Shown: positions 1 to 10,045, numbered from the stretch's first letter. The stretch is 64,000 bases of DNA from Gluconacetobacter diazotrophicus PA1 5 (GCF_000067045.1 NC_010125.1:1788001-1852000), one strand, 5' to 3'. The notes: generated by a model not told the origin, from the letters alone. Program-made: numbers and translations.

Positions 1-2229
1 TTCGTCACCCTGTACCAGCAGGGCCTGATCTATCGCGACCGGCGGCTGGTGAACTGGGACCCGGCCTTCCGTTCGGCGATTTCGGACCTGGAAGTCGATA
101 ACCGCGAGGTCCAGGGCAGCCTGTGGTACATCCGCTATCCGGTCGAAGGCGACGCCGCGGGCCGCACCATCACCGTGGCCACGACGCGGCCGGAAACCCT
201 GCTGGGCGACATGGCGGTGGCCGTTCACCCCGAGGATTCGCGGTACGCCGACCTGGTCGGCCGTTCGGTCGTCCTGCCGCTGACGGGGCGGCGCATTCCC
301 ATCGTGGCGGACCTGCATTCCGACCCCGAGAAGGGCAGCGGCGCGGTCAAGATCACGCCCGCGCATGATTTCAACGATTTCGAGGTCGGCCGCTGCCACA
401 AGCTGGCCATGCCCAGCGTGCTGGACGAGGACGCGCGCATCACGCTGGCGGAGATCGCGGACGAACTGCGCTCCGAGGACGGCCTGGCCGACCCGGCTTT
501 CGTGCGCGGGCTGGAAGGCATGGGCCGCGACGCGGCGCGAAAGGCCGTGGTCGCGGAACTGGAGCGCCTGGGCTGGCTGGAGAAGATCGAGCCGCACCGC
601 AACCAGGTCCCGCATGCCGAACGCAGCGGCGCGGTCGTCGAACCGCGCCTGACCACGCAATGGTATTGCGACGCCGCCACCCTGGCGGGCCCCGCCATCG
701 AAGCCGTGGAAACCGGGCAGGTGCGCTTCGTGCCCCAGCAATGGGAAAACACCTTCTTCGCCTGGATGCGCGAGATCCAGCCCTGGTGCATCAGCCGGCA
801 ATTGTGGTGGGGCCACCGCATCCCGGCCTGGTACGGGCCGGACGGCCACGTCTTCGTGGCGCGGGACGAGGACGGGGCGCGCGCCGAGGCCCTGGCCCAT
901 TACGGGCGCGAGGAGGCCCTGACGCGTGACGAGGACGTGCTGGATACCTGGTTCTCCTCCGCGCTGTGGCCGTTCTCCACCCTGGGCTGGCCGGAGCAGA
1001 CGGCGGAACTGGCGCGCTATTACCCGACCGACGTGCTGGTGACGGGCTTCGACATCATCTTCTTCTGGGTGGCCCGGATGATGATGATGGGCCTGCATTT
1101 CATGAAGGACGTGCCGTTCCGCACCGTGTTCATCCACGGCCTGGTCCGGGACGAGCGCGGCCAGAAGATGTCCAAGAGCAAGGGCAACGGTATCGACCCG
1201 CTGGACATGGTCGAGCAGTACGGCGCCGACGCCATGCGCTTTACCGTCTGCGCGCTGACCGGGCTGGGCCGCGACGTGAAGCTGGGCCAGAAGCGGATCG
1301 AGGAACACCGTTCCTTCGTCACCAAGATCTGGAACGCCGCGCGGTTCTGCGAAATGAACGGCGTCGCACCGGTGGCCGATTTCCGGCCGGACGCCGTGTC
1401 CTCGCCCCTGGGGCGGTGGGTCCTGGGCGAGGCCGCCCGCGCGGTGGCCGAGGCCGACGCGGCGCTGGAGGCCTTCCGTTTCGACGAATACGCGGCCACC
1501 TGCTACCGCTTCGTATGGAACTGCTTCTGCGACTGGTTCCTGGAATTCGCCAAGCCGGTCTTCACCGGGGGGGATGCGGAGCAGGCGGCCGAAATCCGCG
1601 CCGTGGCGGCGCATGTGCTGGGGATCATCCTGCGCATCCTGCAGCCGGTCATGCCCTTCGTCACCGACGATCTGTGGGCGCAGTTCGGCTATGGCGAGAA
1701 GGGCAGCCTGATGACGACGGCGTGGCCCACGCCGGCCCGTCCCATGGATGGCGGGGCGGCGGCGGCCGAGATGGAGTGGGTGATCCGCTTCATTTCCGCC
1801 ATCCGTACCGTGCGGGCCGAAATGAACGTGCCGCCGTCGCGCCTGGCCCCCGTCCTGCTGCGCGACGCGGCGGAGGCGACGGTGGCGCGCGCGACGCGGT
1901 GGGAGGAAGCGATCGGCCGGATGGCACGCGTCTCGGCGGTCGAGGTCCTGGCGGGCGACATGCCCGAGGGCGCGGCGCAGCTTGTGGTGGACGAGGCCAC
2001 GCTGGTCATTCCGCTGGCCGGCATCATCGACCTGGCGCAGGAGCGGCAGCGGCTGGAAAAGGAGCGCGCCAAGATGGACGAGGAAATCGCGAAGGTCGAG
2101 CGCAAGCTCGGTAACGCCGATTTCATCGCCCGCGCCAAGCCCGAGATCGTCGAGGAAAACCGCGAGCGCCTGGCCCAGCAGCAGGACGAGCGCGCCCGTC
2201 TGGATGCCGCGCTGGCGCGGTTGGCCTGA
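1..2229 (+). CDS. valS: Valine--tRNA ligase, 3' part (5' end outside window)
   Basis: Charges tRNA-Val with valine in the cytoplasm and edits mischarged threonine. The reading frame is open from base 1, so the gene enters from the left. The 742 codons seen hold the end of the catalytic core, the editing region (TTRPETLLGDMAVAVHP), the class I KMSKS loop (GQKMSKSKGNG, about base 1165), the anticodon-binding domain and a C-terminal coiled-coil arm rich in Glu, Arg and Lys (about 2035-2220), which is typical of ValRS. The HIGH motif must lie upstream of the window. No clear intrinsic terminator is seen in the 107 bp before msrA. Confidence 0.97.
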   Translation, partial: FVTLYQQGLIYRDRRLVNWDPAFRSAISDLEVDNREVQGSLWYIRYPVEGDAAGRTITVATTRPETLLGDMAVAVHPEDSRYADLVGRSVVLPLTGRRIPIVADLHSDPEKGSGAVKITPAHDFNDFEVGRCHKLAMPSVLDEDARITLAEIADELRSEDGLADPAFVRGLEGMGRDAARKAVVAELERLGWLEKIEPHRNQVPHAERSGAVVEPRLTTQWYCDAATLAGPAIEAVETGQVRFVPQQWENTFFAWMREIQPWCISRQLWWGHRIPAWYGPDGHVFVARDEDGARAEALAHYGREEALTRDEDVLDTWFSSALWPFSTLGWPEQTAELARYYPTDVLVTGFDIIFFWVARMMMMGLHFMKDVPFRTVFIHGLVRDERGQKMSKSKGNGIDPLDMVEQYGADAMRFTVCALTGLGRDVKLGQKRIEEHRSFVTKIWNAARFCEMNGVAPVADFRPDAVSSPLGRWVLGEAARAVAEADAALEAFRFDEYAATCYRFVWNCFCDWFLEFAKPVFTGGDAEQAAEIRAVAAHVLGIILRILQPVMPFVTDDLWAQFGYGEKGSLMTTAWPTPARPMDGGAAAAEMEWVIRFISAIRTVRAEMNVPPSRLAPVLLRDAAEATVARATRWEEAIGRMARVSAVEVLAGDMPEGAAQLVVDEATLVIPLAGIIDLAQERQRLEKERAKMDEEIAKVERKLGNADFIARAKPEIVEENRERLAQQQDERARLDAALARLA

Positions 2230-2336
2230 TCCACGCGCCCCCATCACCATCCCTTCTCTTTTAATCGGGTGGCGGGCGTCACATCTTGCAGGGAACGAAC
2301 GCCCCCGGAGCGTGAGGGGTGGAAGGAAGGCGGATA

Positions 2337-2897
2337 ATGGATGACATGACGCGAGCCCCCCGGACGGAGGTCGCCTATCTGGGCGGAGGCTGTTTCTGGT
2401 GCGTCGAGGCGATGCTGCGGGAACTGGCTGGGATCACGGACGTGGCGCCGGGCTATGCCGGCGGCACGCTGGCGGCCCCGACATACGAACAGGTCTGCAG
2501 CGGGCGGACCGGCCATGCCGAGATCGTGCGCGTCACGTTCGACCCCGCGATCCTGTCCTATGCCGACCTGGTGCGGATTTTCTTCACGATCCACGACCCT
2601 ACCACCCTGAATCGGCAGGGGCCGGATTCCGGCACCCAGTACCGGTCGGTCATCTTCACCGCGACACCGGAACAGGCGGCCACCGCCCGCGCGGTCCGCG
2701 ATGAAATCGCCGCGTCGAAACTCTGGGCCGACCCGATCGTCACCGAGATCCTGCCCCTGGAGCAGTTCTACGAGGCCGAAGATTATCACCACAATTATTT
2801 CGCGAAGCATCCCGAACGGGGATATTGCGCGGCGGTGATCTCACCCAAGGTGTCGAAGGTGCGACGGTCGTTCCAGGACCGGCTGGCGCTGGGGTAG
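2337..2897 (+). CDS. msrA: Peptide-methionine (S)-S-oxide reductase
   Basis: Repairs oxidised proteins by reducing the S epimer of methionine sulfoxide. The MsrA signature GGGCFWC lies at residues 16-22, with the catalytic Cys19 and a second Cys22. The YAGG and GHAEIV blocks and the C-terminal YHHNYF-like segment (YEAEDYHHNYF) are present, so the 186-residue protein is full length. An in-frame GTG lies 18 nt upstream, but the ATG at 2337 is preceded by GAAGGAAGG at a good distance and fits the family N-terminus. It is probably a single-gene unit; the next genes are on the opposite strand. Confidence 0.95.
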   Translation: MDDMTRAPRTEVAYLGGGCFWCVEAMLRELAGITDVAPGYAGGTLAAPTYEQVCSGRTGHAEIVRVTFDPAILSYADLVRIFFTIHDPTTLNRQGPDSGTQYRSVIFTATPEQAATARAVRDEIAASKLWADPIVTEILPLEQFYEAEDYHHNYFAKHPERGYCAAVISPKVSKVRRSFQDRLALG

Positions 2898-2914
2898 GAA
2901 AGTATATCGGCCGA

Positions 2915-4276
2915 TCACTCCATCTCGTCATCCAGGAACAACTGGTCCGCTTCCTCGTCGAAATCGAACAGTTCGGCGTAGCGGGCCCAGCCGATCAGGG
3001 TCTGCAGGGTCTGCCTGGCATAGTCGGGGGACATGCTGTCTTCCAGTTCGTCGCGGAAGCGTTCGGCGCTGGCGCGATGGTTGGGCCGTTCGTCGAGGAC
3101 CGAGCGGATGGTGCGCACCATCGGGATATTGTGCAGCAGGCTGTGCCACAGGATCTGGCGGCGTTCGTCGTGCGTGCTCTGCACGAAGCGCGCGCCTTCG
3201 GCCGTCAGCAGGATGTCGCCGTCCTCCAGTTCCGCGAATTCCAGAAGCTGCAGCGATTCGCCCAGCGGAAACAGGTCGTCCAGTTCAAGCTGCAGGCGCG
3301 AGGCCAGCAGCGGCAGGTCCGCCCGGCCGTTCAGCGGTTCGGCGGCCAGGGTTTCCATCATGCCGACCATGGCGTTCATCGGCAGCGAGGGCAGGGCGAC
3401 CTGGACCGGGGAGGCCGGCGGCGGAATCTCATCGCCCGAGGGCAGCTCGGCTTCGGACACGATCGGGGCCCGGCGGGTCATCAGGGCATAGATCCGGTCG
3501 ACCAGATGCCGGAAGGCCGGGTCCTCGCGGTTGCGAGGGTGGGGGAACGGCACCGCCAGTTCGTGCGCGACCCGGCCGGGATTGGAGGAAAAGACCAGGA
3601 TGCGGTCGCACATCAGCACCGCTTCCTCGATATTATGGGTCACCAGCAGCAGCGATTTGACCGGCAGCTTGTGCTCGGCCCACAGTTCGATCAGGTCGGT
3701 GCGCAGGTTTTCCGCCGTCAGCACGTCCAGCGCCGAGAACGGCTCGTCCATCAGCAGCAGGTCCGGCTGCACGACCAGCGCCCGCGCCAGTCCGACGCGC
3801 TGGCGCATTCCGCCCGACAGCTCCTTGGGATAGGCGTTTTCGTAACCGCCCAGTCCGATCAGGTCGATCACGGCCTCGGCCAGCCGGTCGCGCTCCGCCG
3901 CCGGGACGCCCTTGGCCTCCAGCCCCAGCTCGACATTCTTCTGCACGGTCAGCCAGGGAAACAGCGCGAAGGACTGGAACACCATCGCGATGCCGGGAAC
4001 GGGTCCCAGGACAGGCCGCCCCTTCCATAGGACATCGCCCGCGCTGGGGGGCAGCAGGCCGGCGATGATGCGCAGCAGGGTGGATTTGCCCGACCCCGAC
4101 CGGCCCAGCAGGCCCACGATCTCGCCCGATCGCAGGGTCAGGTTCACATCGTCCAGCACCACCAGGTCGGCGGCGCTTTCCTTGTGATAGGCTTGGCGGC
4201 AGGCGACGATGCGGATCAGTTCTTCCTGCGCGGGAGCAGAGACAGGGGCAGAGGCAGGGGCCGGTTGGCTGGTCAT
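2915..4276 (-). CDS. ABC transporter ATP-binding protein, nitrate/sulfonate/taurine type, with C-terminal extension
   Basis: The 453-residue ATPase powers the fused permease encoded 11 nt upstream. Walker A is GRSGSGKST, the signature is LSGGMRQRVGLARAL, and Walker B is LLLMDEPFSALD. The nucleotide-binding domain occupies roughly residues 20-270. About 180 further residues resemble the C-terminal AAA-associated domain attached to some NrtC/SsuB/TauB-like ATPases, not a sensor I can name. The frame stays open far upstream, inside the permease gene; I chose the ATG at 4276 because it follows the permease stop and starts just before the ABC core. No substrate-binding protein lies nearby, so the substrate cannot be assigned. 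Confidence 0.88.
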   Translation of the reverse strand: MTSQPAPASAPVSAPAQEELIRIVACRQAYHKESAADLVVLDDVNLTLRSGEIVGLLGRSGSGKSTLLRIIAGLLPPSAGDVLWKGRPVLGPVPGIAMVFQSFALFPWLTVQKNVELGLEAKGVPAAERDRLAEAVIDLIGLGGYENAYPKELSGGMRQRVGLARALVVQPDLLLMDEPFSALDVLTAENLRTDLIELWAEHKLPVKSLLLVTHNIEEAVLMCDRILVFSSNPGRVAHELAVPFPHPRNREDPAFRHLVDRIYALMTRRAPIVSEAELPSGDEIPPPASPVQVALPSLPMNAMVGMMETLAAEPLNGRADLPLLASRLQLELDDLFPLGESLQLLEFAELEDGDILLTAEGARFVQSTHDERRQILWHSLLHNIPMVRTIRSVLDERPNHRASAERFRDELEDSMSPDYARQTLQTLIGWARYAELFDFDEEADQLFLDDEME

Positions 4277-4287
4277 GGGGCGCGGTC

Positions 4288-6015
4288 TCAGCTCAGGGTG
4301 AAGTGGCGGCGGGCATATTCGGCAAGCGGGCGCCAGACGGCACGGTTGAACAGCAGGACGAACGCCGCCATGACCGTCATGCCCAGCCCGACATGCGCGG
4401 TGTCGCCGGCAACGGTGGCGTGGGCGATGTAGGCGCCCAGGCCGTGGGCGGACAGGTGATCGTCGCCCCAGCTTGCGACCTCGGCCGCGATCGCCGCATT
4501 CCATGCCCCGCCCGACGCCGTGATGGCGCCGGTGATGTAGAACGGCACGATCCCGGGCAGGATGACCCGCAGCCACCATAGCCGTCCGCCGACCTGCAGG
4601 CTGCGCGCGACCTCCAGCAGGTCGGCGGGATAGGACGCGGCCCCGGCCACGACGTTGAACAGGATATACCACTGGGTGCCCAGGATCATCAGCGGCGTCA
4701 GCCAGATATCGCTGCTCAGATGAAAATGGACGATGAACAGGACGAAGATCGGGAAGAACAGGTTGGCCGGAAAGGCGGCCATGAATTGGGCGATGAACTG
4801 GGCCCGCCGCGCCCGCACCGGGTCCAGCCCCAGCCAGACCCCCGCCGGCACCCAGATCAGCGAGGCCAGCAGAACCATCGCCACCACCCGCGCCAGCGTC
4901 AGGCCGCCCAGCGACACGACATGGAGGAATTCCGCCATGGAGATGGTCGCGCGCGCATAGAGCCAGACCTGCCACGCGGCCCCGCCGGACAGCATGGCCA
5001 GCCCGACCGCCCAGACCACGTCGCGGATGCGGTCGGGGACCAGCGGGGTGCGGCGCGCATCGGACGGGCGGCGGCCCAGCTTCAGGCCGCCGATCGCCGT
5101 CAGCCCGTCGCCGATCGCGTCCGTGATCCGGCGCAGCAGGGCGGTGCGGCGCAGCAGCACCAGCAGCCAGGGGTCGGACGCGGACGCGCCCTCGATGCCG
5201 GTGGCGGCGAAGCGCCCCGACCACGCGACCAGCGGCCGGAAGACGAGCTGGTCATAGGCCAGGATCACCACCATCATCGCCACGATGGCATACAGAACCG
5301 CCCACAGGTCGCGCTGGGCGATGGCGGTGCCGACATACGACCCGATTCCGGGCAGCAGGACATTGGTGTTCCCGACCGTGATCGTCTCGGAATACACCAC
5401 CATGAACCATCCGCCGGACATCGAGATCATGGCGTTCCACACCAGGCCCGGCACGGCGAACGGGACCTCCAGCCGCCAGAATTTCTGCCATCCCGTCAGG
5501 CCGAAACACCGCGCGACCTCGTCCAGGTCGGGGGGGACGGCCCGCAGGGACTGGTACATGCTGAAGGCCATGTTCCAGGCCTGGCTGGTGAAGATGGTGA
5601 AGATCGCGGCCAGTTCCGCCCCCAGGATGCGCCCGGGGAACAGGCCCATGAAGAACACGACGGTAAAGGTCAGGAACCCCAGGATCGGCACGGATTGCAG
5701 CACGTCCAGCACCGGCACCAGCACCAGCCCCGCCCGGGGGCTCTTGGCCGCCCAGACCGCATAGGTGAAGGTGAAGAACAGCGACGCGCCCAGGGCCGCG
5801 AACATCCGCAGGGTGGTGCGCACCGCATAGCCCGGCAGCCAGGCGGGATCGAGGTGGATGGTGGCGGCGTTGGGGGCCGATATCGGGGCCAGCATGTGCC
5901 GCCCCGCCGTGCCCAGCACGACCGCCAGCCCCATGATGCACAGCAGGGCAGCCAGATCGAACACATTGGGCCGGGCCGGGCGGGACGAAGGGGCGGGCAG
6001 CGAACTCGCCGTCAT
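4288..6015 (-). CDS. ABC transporter permease, two fused permease domains
   Basis: Inner-membrane importer subunit of 575 residues, about twice the length of a normal SsuC/TauC-type permease. Two binding-protein-dependent transport domains are visible in tandem. The first has an EAA-like loop around LDEVARCFGLTGWQKFWRLE, the second around DLLEVARSLQVGGRLWWLRV; both are followed by a proline- and glycine-rich helix turn (VPFAVPGLVWN, ILPGIVPFYITG). Each half has about six hydrophobic segments. The arrangement suggests one polypeptide replaces the usual homodimer. It is transcribed with the downstream ATPase. A divalent-anion or sulfonate-like substrate is a family guess only. Confidence 0.88.
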   Translation of the reverse strand: MTASSLPAPSSRPARPNVFDLAALLCIMGLAVVLGTAGRHMLAPISAPNAATIHLDPAWLPGYAVRTTLRMFAALGASLFFTFTYAVWAAKSPRAGLVLVPVLDVLQSVPILGFLTFTVVFFMGLFPGRILGAELAAIFTIFTSQAWNMAFSMYQSLRAVPPDLDEVARCFGLTGWQKFWRLEVPFAVPGLVWNAMISMSGGWFMVVYSETITVGNTNVLLPGIGSYVGTAIAQRDLWAVLYAIVAMMVVILAYDQLVFRPLVAWSGRFAATGIEGASASDPWLLVLLRRTALLRRITDAIGDGLTAIGGLKLGRRPSDARRTPLVPDRIRDVVWAVGLAMLSGGAAWQVWLYARATISMAEFLHVVSLGGLTLARVVAMVLLASLIWVPAGVWLGLDPVRARRAQFIAQFMAAFPANLFFPIFVLFIVHFHLSSDIWLTPLMILGTQWYILFNVVAGAASYPADLLEVARSLQVGGRLWWLRVILPGIVPFYITGAITASGGAWNAAIAAEVASWGDDHLSAHGLGAYIAHATVAGDTAHVGLGMTVMAAFVLLFNRAVWRPLAEYARRHFTLS

Positions 6016-6069
6016 GAACCTCTTTCCTGTTGTCCCGGGGCGTCGCGCCCCGGGGGCCTCAGCCGCGCG

Positions 6070-7761
6070 TTACGGGCTGACGCCCGTGCTGCCGAAGCCG
6101 CCGGAGGATCGCGTGGTTTCGTCCAGCGTCTCGACTTCCTGCCATGCGGCGCGGACGACGGGGGCCAGCACGGCCTGGGCGATGCGCATGCCGCGTTCGA
6201 TGGTCAGGGGCGCGTCACCGGTATTCAGCAGGATGATGCCGATTTCGCCGCGATAATCCTCGTCGATCGTGCCGGGCGAATTGGGCAGCGTGATCCCGTG
6301 CTTCAGCGCCAGGCCGGACCGGGGGCGAACCTGCAGTTCGTAGCCCGGGGGCAGGGCGATACACAGGCCGGTGGGCACCAGCACCCGCGCCCCCGCCACC
6401 ACCACAATGGGTTCGGTCACCGCCGCCAGCAGGTCAATGCCCGCGGCGCCGGCGGTGGATAGCCGGCAGCGGCAGTCCGCGGCATGGCAGACACGATGGG
6501 CACGGTCATGGACACTCCGGTCGGGGGAAAAGAAGGCGGCGATCCGCCGGGCCAGCTGCCGGGCCACGGATTCCTTGTCCTGGCGCGGCCAGCGTTCGGC
6601 GCCATCGGCGGTGATGAGGGTGATCTCGTTTTCCGTCCCGCCCATGATGCCGGTTTCCGGCCGCACGTCGTTGGCGACGATCCAGTCGCAGCCCTTGTCC
6701 AGCCGCTTGGTGCCGGCATGCTGCTCGACATCGTCGGTTTCGGCGGCAAATCCCACCACCAGGGCCGGCCGCGCGGGGCCGGGCAGCGACAACTGCGCCA
6801 GGATATCGGGATTGGGCACCAGGGTCAGGACCGGCGGGGGCGCGCCGGGGGCCTTCTTCATCTTGTGACCGGAGGTCTGGGCGACGCGCCAGTCGGCCAC
6901 GGCGGCGGTGCAGACGGCGATGTCGCAGGGCAGCGCGTCCTGGCAGGCATCCTGCATCTGGATCGCGGTTTCCACGGCGCGCAGTTCGACACCGGGCGGG
7001 GGCGGAATATCCACCGGGCCGCTGACCAGCGTCACGCGCGCGCCGTGCGCCGCCAGCGCCGCCGCGATTTCGTAACCCTGCCGGCCCGACGACCGGTTGG
7101 CCAGGTACCGCACCGGATCGATCGGCTCGTGCGTCGGCCCGGCGGTGACAAGCGCGTGCCGCCTGGCCAGAGACGGGCTTCGCACGCCGGCCGCGAAGTG
7201 GCCGAAGATCGCCTCGGCGATCCGCGCGGGTTCGGCCAGGCGGCCGGGCCCGGTCTCGTTGCAGGCCATCAGGCCGGTTTCGGGCCCGACGACCGCGACG
7301 CCGCGCGCGGTCAGGGTGGCCAGGTTGGCCTGGGTCGCGGGATGTTCCCACATGCGGACATTCATCGCGGGCGCGATCATGACCGGCTTGTCGGTCGCCA
7401 GCAGCACGGTGCTGGCCAAATCGTCGGCCTGGCCCGTGACCATGCGGGCCATGATGTCCGCCGTCGCCGGGCAGACCACCAGCAGGTCGCCCGAGCGGGA
7501 CAGGACGATATGCCCCATCTCGCTCTCGTCGGTCAGCGAGAACAGGTCGCTGAACACCCGTTCCCCGGTCAGGGCCTGAAGGCTGAGCGGGGTGACGAAC
7601 TGCGCGCCCGCCCGGGTCAGGACGGTGCGCACGCGCACGCCGTCCGCCGTCAGCAGCCGGATCAGTTCCAGGGTCTTGTACGCCGCGATCCCCCCGCAGA
7701 CGATCAGCAGGACCGTGCGCCCCCCGGCGGGGTGAGGGGCGGCCGGCTGGGGGGCGGCCAC
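6070..7761 (-). CDS. coaBC-dut: Fused phosphopantothenoylcysteine decarboxylase / phosphopantothenate--cysteine ligase / dUTPase
   Basis: One 563-codon frame carries three enzymes. Residues about 15-190 are the CoaC flavoprotein decarboxylase ([23 protein letters not shown], and the clamp [13 protein letters not shown]). Residues about 200-415 are the CoaB ligase ([24 protein letters not shown], then a KMKK segment). Residues about 436-563 are a dUTPase with all five motifs ([43 protein letters not shown]). CoaBC makes phosphopantetheine for coenzyme A; Dut makes dUMP and limits uracil in DNA. The GTG start at 7761 follows the ubiE stop by 2 nt and has GGCGGA 7 nt upstream. The junction is odd: the usual LPLPAY strand of Dut is read here as CRCRL, while GLPLPA appears in another frame at 6461-6478. 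An orphan ATG for a separate Dut lies at 6509. The alternative is two genes joined by frameshifts, real or sequencing-derived. Confidence 0.85.
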   Translation of the reverse strand: MAAPQPAAPHPAGGRTVLLIVCGGIAAYKTLELIRLLTADGVRVRTVLTRAGAQFVTPLSLQALTGERVFSDLFSLTDESEMGHIVLSRSGDLLVVCPATADIMARMVTGQADDLASTVLLATDKPVMIAPAMNVRMWEHPATQANLATLTARGVAVVGPETGLMACNETGPGRLAEPARIAEAIFGHFAAGVRSPSLARRHALVTAGPTHEPIDPVRYLANRSSGRQGYEIAAALAAHGARVTLVSGPVDIPPPPGVELRAVETAIQMQDACQDALPCDIAVCTAAVADWRVAQTSGHKMKKAPGAPPPVLTLVPNPDILAQLSLPGPARPALVVGFAAETDDVEQHAGTKRLDKGCDWIVANDVRPETGIMGGTENEITLITADGAERWPRQDKESVARQLARRIAAFFSPDRSVHDRAHRVCHAADCRCRLSTAGAAGIDLLAAVTEPIVVVAGARVLVPTGLCIALPPGYELQVRPRSGLALKHGITLPNSPGTIDEDYRGEIGIILLNTGDAPLTIERGMRIAQAVLAPVVRAAWQEVETLDETTRSSGGFGSTGVSP

Positions 7762-7763
7762 GT

Positions 7764-8561
7764 TCAGATCCGCCAGCCGGAATGGATGGCGGCGATCCCG
7801 CCCGACAGGTTGCGGACCGACACGCGCTCCAGCCCCGCGGCGCGCATCATGCCGGCCAGCGTCTCCTGGTCGGGGAACATGCGGATGCTTTCGGCCAGGT
7901 ACTGGTAGCTGTCGCGGTCGCCGGCGATGGCGGCCCCCATGCGCGGCAGGACCTTGAACGACCACGCGTCATAGATCGGCGACAGCGCCGCCACCTGCAC
8001 GCGCGAGAATTCCAGGCACATGAACTTGCCGCCCGGGCGCAGCACGCGCCTGGCCTCGCGCAGCACGGCGTCCTTGTCGGTGCAGTTGCGCAGGCCGAAG
8101 GCGATCGACACCCGGTCGACCGAGCGGTCGGGCAGGGGAATCGCCTCGGCATCCATCACGGCGAATCGCAGGCTGGAGATCAGGCCGCGTTCCAGTGCCC
8201 GGCTGCGCCCCACGGCCAGCATGCTGGCATTGATGTCCGACAGGATCGCCTGCCCGCCGCCGGCGCGCAGCCACCCGAACGAGATGTCGCCCGTGCCGCC
8301 GGCCAGGTCCAGCAGCGTCAGGTCGGGGTGCGCGCCCAGCTCGGTCACGAAGATCTTCTTCCAGGCGCGATGGATGCCCAGCGACATCACGTCGTTCATG
8401 ATGTCGTAGCGCGAGGCGACGCTGTCGAACACGGCGCGGACCATCGGCTTCTTGTCCGCCACGGGAACGTCGCGGAAGCCGAAATCGGTCGTCCCCGTTC
8501 CAGTGGCATCGGGGCCGGCGGGATGGGGCGCGAACGGAGAGGGGGTGGGATTGTCGGTCAT
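7764..8561 (-). CDS. ubiE: Ubiquinone/menaquinone C-methyltransferase
   Basis: SAM-dependent C-methyltransferase of quinone biosynthesis, which methylates the benzoquinol ring. The 265 residues include the UbiE N-terminal signature [19 protein letters not shown], motif [13 protein letters not shown], and the second UbiE block [23 protein letters not shown] (broken here by nothing unusual). The N-terminal 25 residues are Pro/Thr-rich and probably disordered. It is divergent from mutM with only 29 bp between the start codons, so the two promoters must be interleaved. It is followed after 2 nt by coaBC-dut and is probably cotranscribed with it. Acetic acid bacteria depend heavily on ubiquinone, which fits UbiE rather than MenG. 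Confidence 0.95.
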
Positions 8562-8590
8562 GTCCCAGGGATATAACCTCAGATCCGCTC

Positions 8591-9451
8591 ATGCCGGAAC
8601 TCCCTGAAGTCGAAACAGTGATGCGCGGGATGCGATTGCATCTCGACGGGAAGACGATCGCGCGGGTCGCGGTGCGTCGCGCCGACCTGCGTTTCCCCTT
8701 TCCCGCGGACCTGGTGGCCCGGCTGGAGGGCGCCACGATCACCGGTTTCGCCCGACGGGCGAAATATATCCTGATCCGGCTGGATACGGGCGATACCCTG
8801 CTGCTGCACCTGGGCATGTCGGGGCGGGTCCTGCTGTCATTGCCCGGCGACGCCCCCGTGCCCGACCGGCACGAGCATTTCTTCTTCGAGACCACGGACG
8901 GGACGCGGTGCGGCCTGATCGACCCCAGGCGCTTCGGCGCGGTCGACCTGATGCCGACGGCGGAGGAGCGAGCACATCGGCTGCTGGCCCGACTCGGTCC
9001 CGAACCGCTGGGCAACCAGTTCTCGCAACACTGGCTGCAGGAAGTACTGGCCCGGCGGCGGACCTCCATCAAGGCGGCGCTGCTGGACCAGACGGTGGTG
9101 GCGGGCCTGGGCAATATCTATGTGTCCGAGGCGCTGTTCCGCGCCGGCATCCATCCGGCACGCCTGGCCTGCACCCTGGACGCGGCCGAGGACGCGCGCC
9201 TGGTCCAGGCGATCCGCGCCGTGCTGCGCGAAGCGATCGCAGCGGGCGGGTCCAGCCTGCGCGACTATGTCCAGCCGGATGGGGAACTGGGTTATTTCCA
9301 GCACGCGTGGCGTGTCTACGGCCGTGCGGGGCAGGGATGCCCGGATTGTCCCGGTCCCCCCGCATGCCATGGTGTGGAGCGGCTGGAACAGGCCGGACGC
9401 TCCAGCTTCTTCTGCCCCCTGTGCCAGCCCCCGCCGGGCAAGGTCTCGTGA
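8591..9451 (+). CDS. mutM: Formamidopyrimidine-DNA glycosylase
   Basis: Removes 8-oxoguanine and formamidopyrimidines from DNA and nicks the abasic site. The mature N-terminus PELPEVETV provides the catalytic Pro2 and Glu3, which fixes the start at 8591. The helix-two-turn-helix segment ([24 protein letters not shown], residues about 162-185) and the C-terminal zinc finger (CPDC ... CPLC, residues about 257-280) are both intact. Length 286 is slightly above the usual 270. It is divergent from ubiE. Confidence 0.96.
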
Positions 9452-9477
9452 GAATGGATGCTCCGCGAAGACTTGTC

Positions 9478-9507
9478 TTGACGGGGGACAAGGGCATGGA
9501 CTAGATC
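9478..9507 (+). promoter_or_regulatory. Candidate sigma-70 promoter of rpsT
   Basis: TTGACG at 9478-9483 and TAGATC at 9502-9507 are separated by 18 bp, about 70 bp upstream of rpsT and outside mutM. A short inverted repeat, CTTGTC / GACAAG, overlaps the -35 element. The CTTGAC context is common in strong alphaproteobacterial promoters. Confidence 0.5.
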
Positions 9508-9577
9508 GCCAGCCTGATCTGGATGTCCGCGCATATCAGGGGCGGACCTCGTAACCCGATTTGCTGAACTGAGAACG

Positions 9578-9847
9578 ATGGCCAACACTGCTTCCGCGCG
9601 CAAGCGCATCCGTCAGAACGAGCGCCGCAATGCGCGCAACACGGCACGCGTCTCGCGCATGCGCACCTTCGTGAAGAAGGTCGAGGCGGCGATCGCGTCC
9701 GGCAACAAGGACGAAGCGACGGCGGCCCTGCGCGCGGCCCAGCCCGAGATGCAGCGTGCGTCGGGCAAGGGTGTCATCCACGCCAACACCGTGGCCCGCA
9801 AGATTTCCCGCCTGTCCGCCCGCATCAAGTCGATCGTCGCGGCGTAA
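9578..9847 (+). CDS. rpsT: 30S ribosomal protein S20
   Basis: Primary binder of 16S rRNA in the small subunit. The 89-residue, Arg/Lys/Ala-rich helical protein begins [17 protein letters not shown] and ends in the conserved segment [20 protein letters not shown]. Length and composition match the family. It precedes dnaA, a neighbourhood that recurs in alphaproteobacteria. Confidence 0.97.
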
Positions 9848-9904
9848 TCGCCTGGCAGATATCCGGTATTGCTTTCCATCGGAAAGCGACCGGGTAGAAT
9901 AGAT

Positions 9905-9951
9905 CAAAGGTCGGGCCTCGCGTTCAGGCGTGGGGTCCGGCTTTTGTTTTA
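9905..9951 (+). terminator. Candidate intrinsic terminator after rpsT
   Basis: An imperfect GC-rich stem runs from AAAGGTCGGGCC on the left to GGGGTCCGGCTTTT on the right and ends in TTTTGTTTTAT. A separate perfect 7-bp hairpin, GCTTTCC-ATC-GGAAAGC, lies just before it at 9871-9887 but has no T-tract. Confidence 0.5.
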
Positions 9952-10045
9952 TAGGGCAAGTTTCGATCGCTGCTCTCCGAAACGACAGGAGGATTCCGCA
10001 ACGCGGGTCACGCGATTTTCGCGATCCGGAGCGGTCAGTTTTCCA

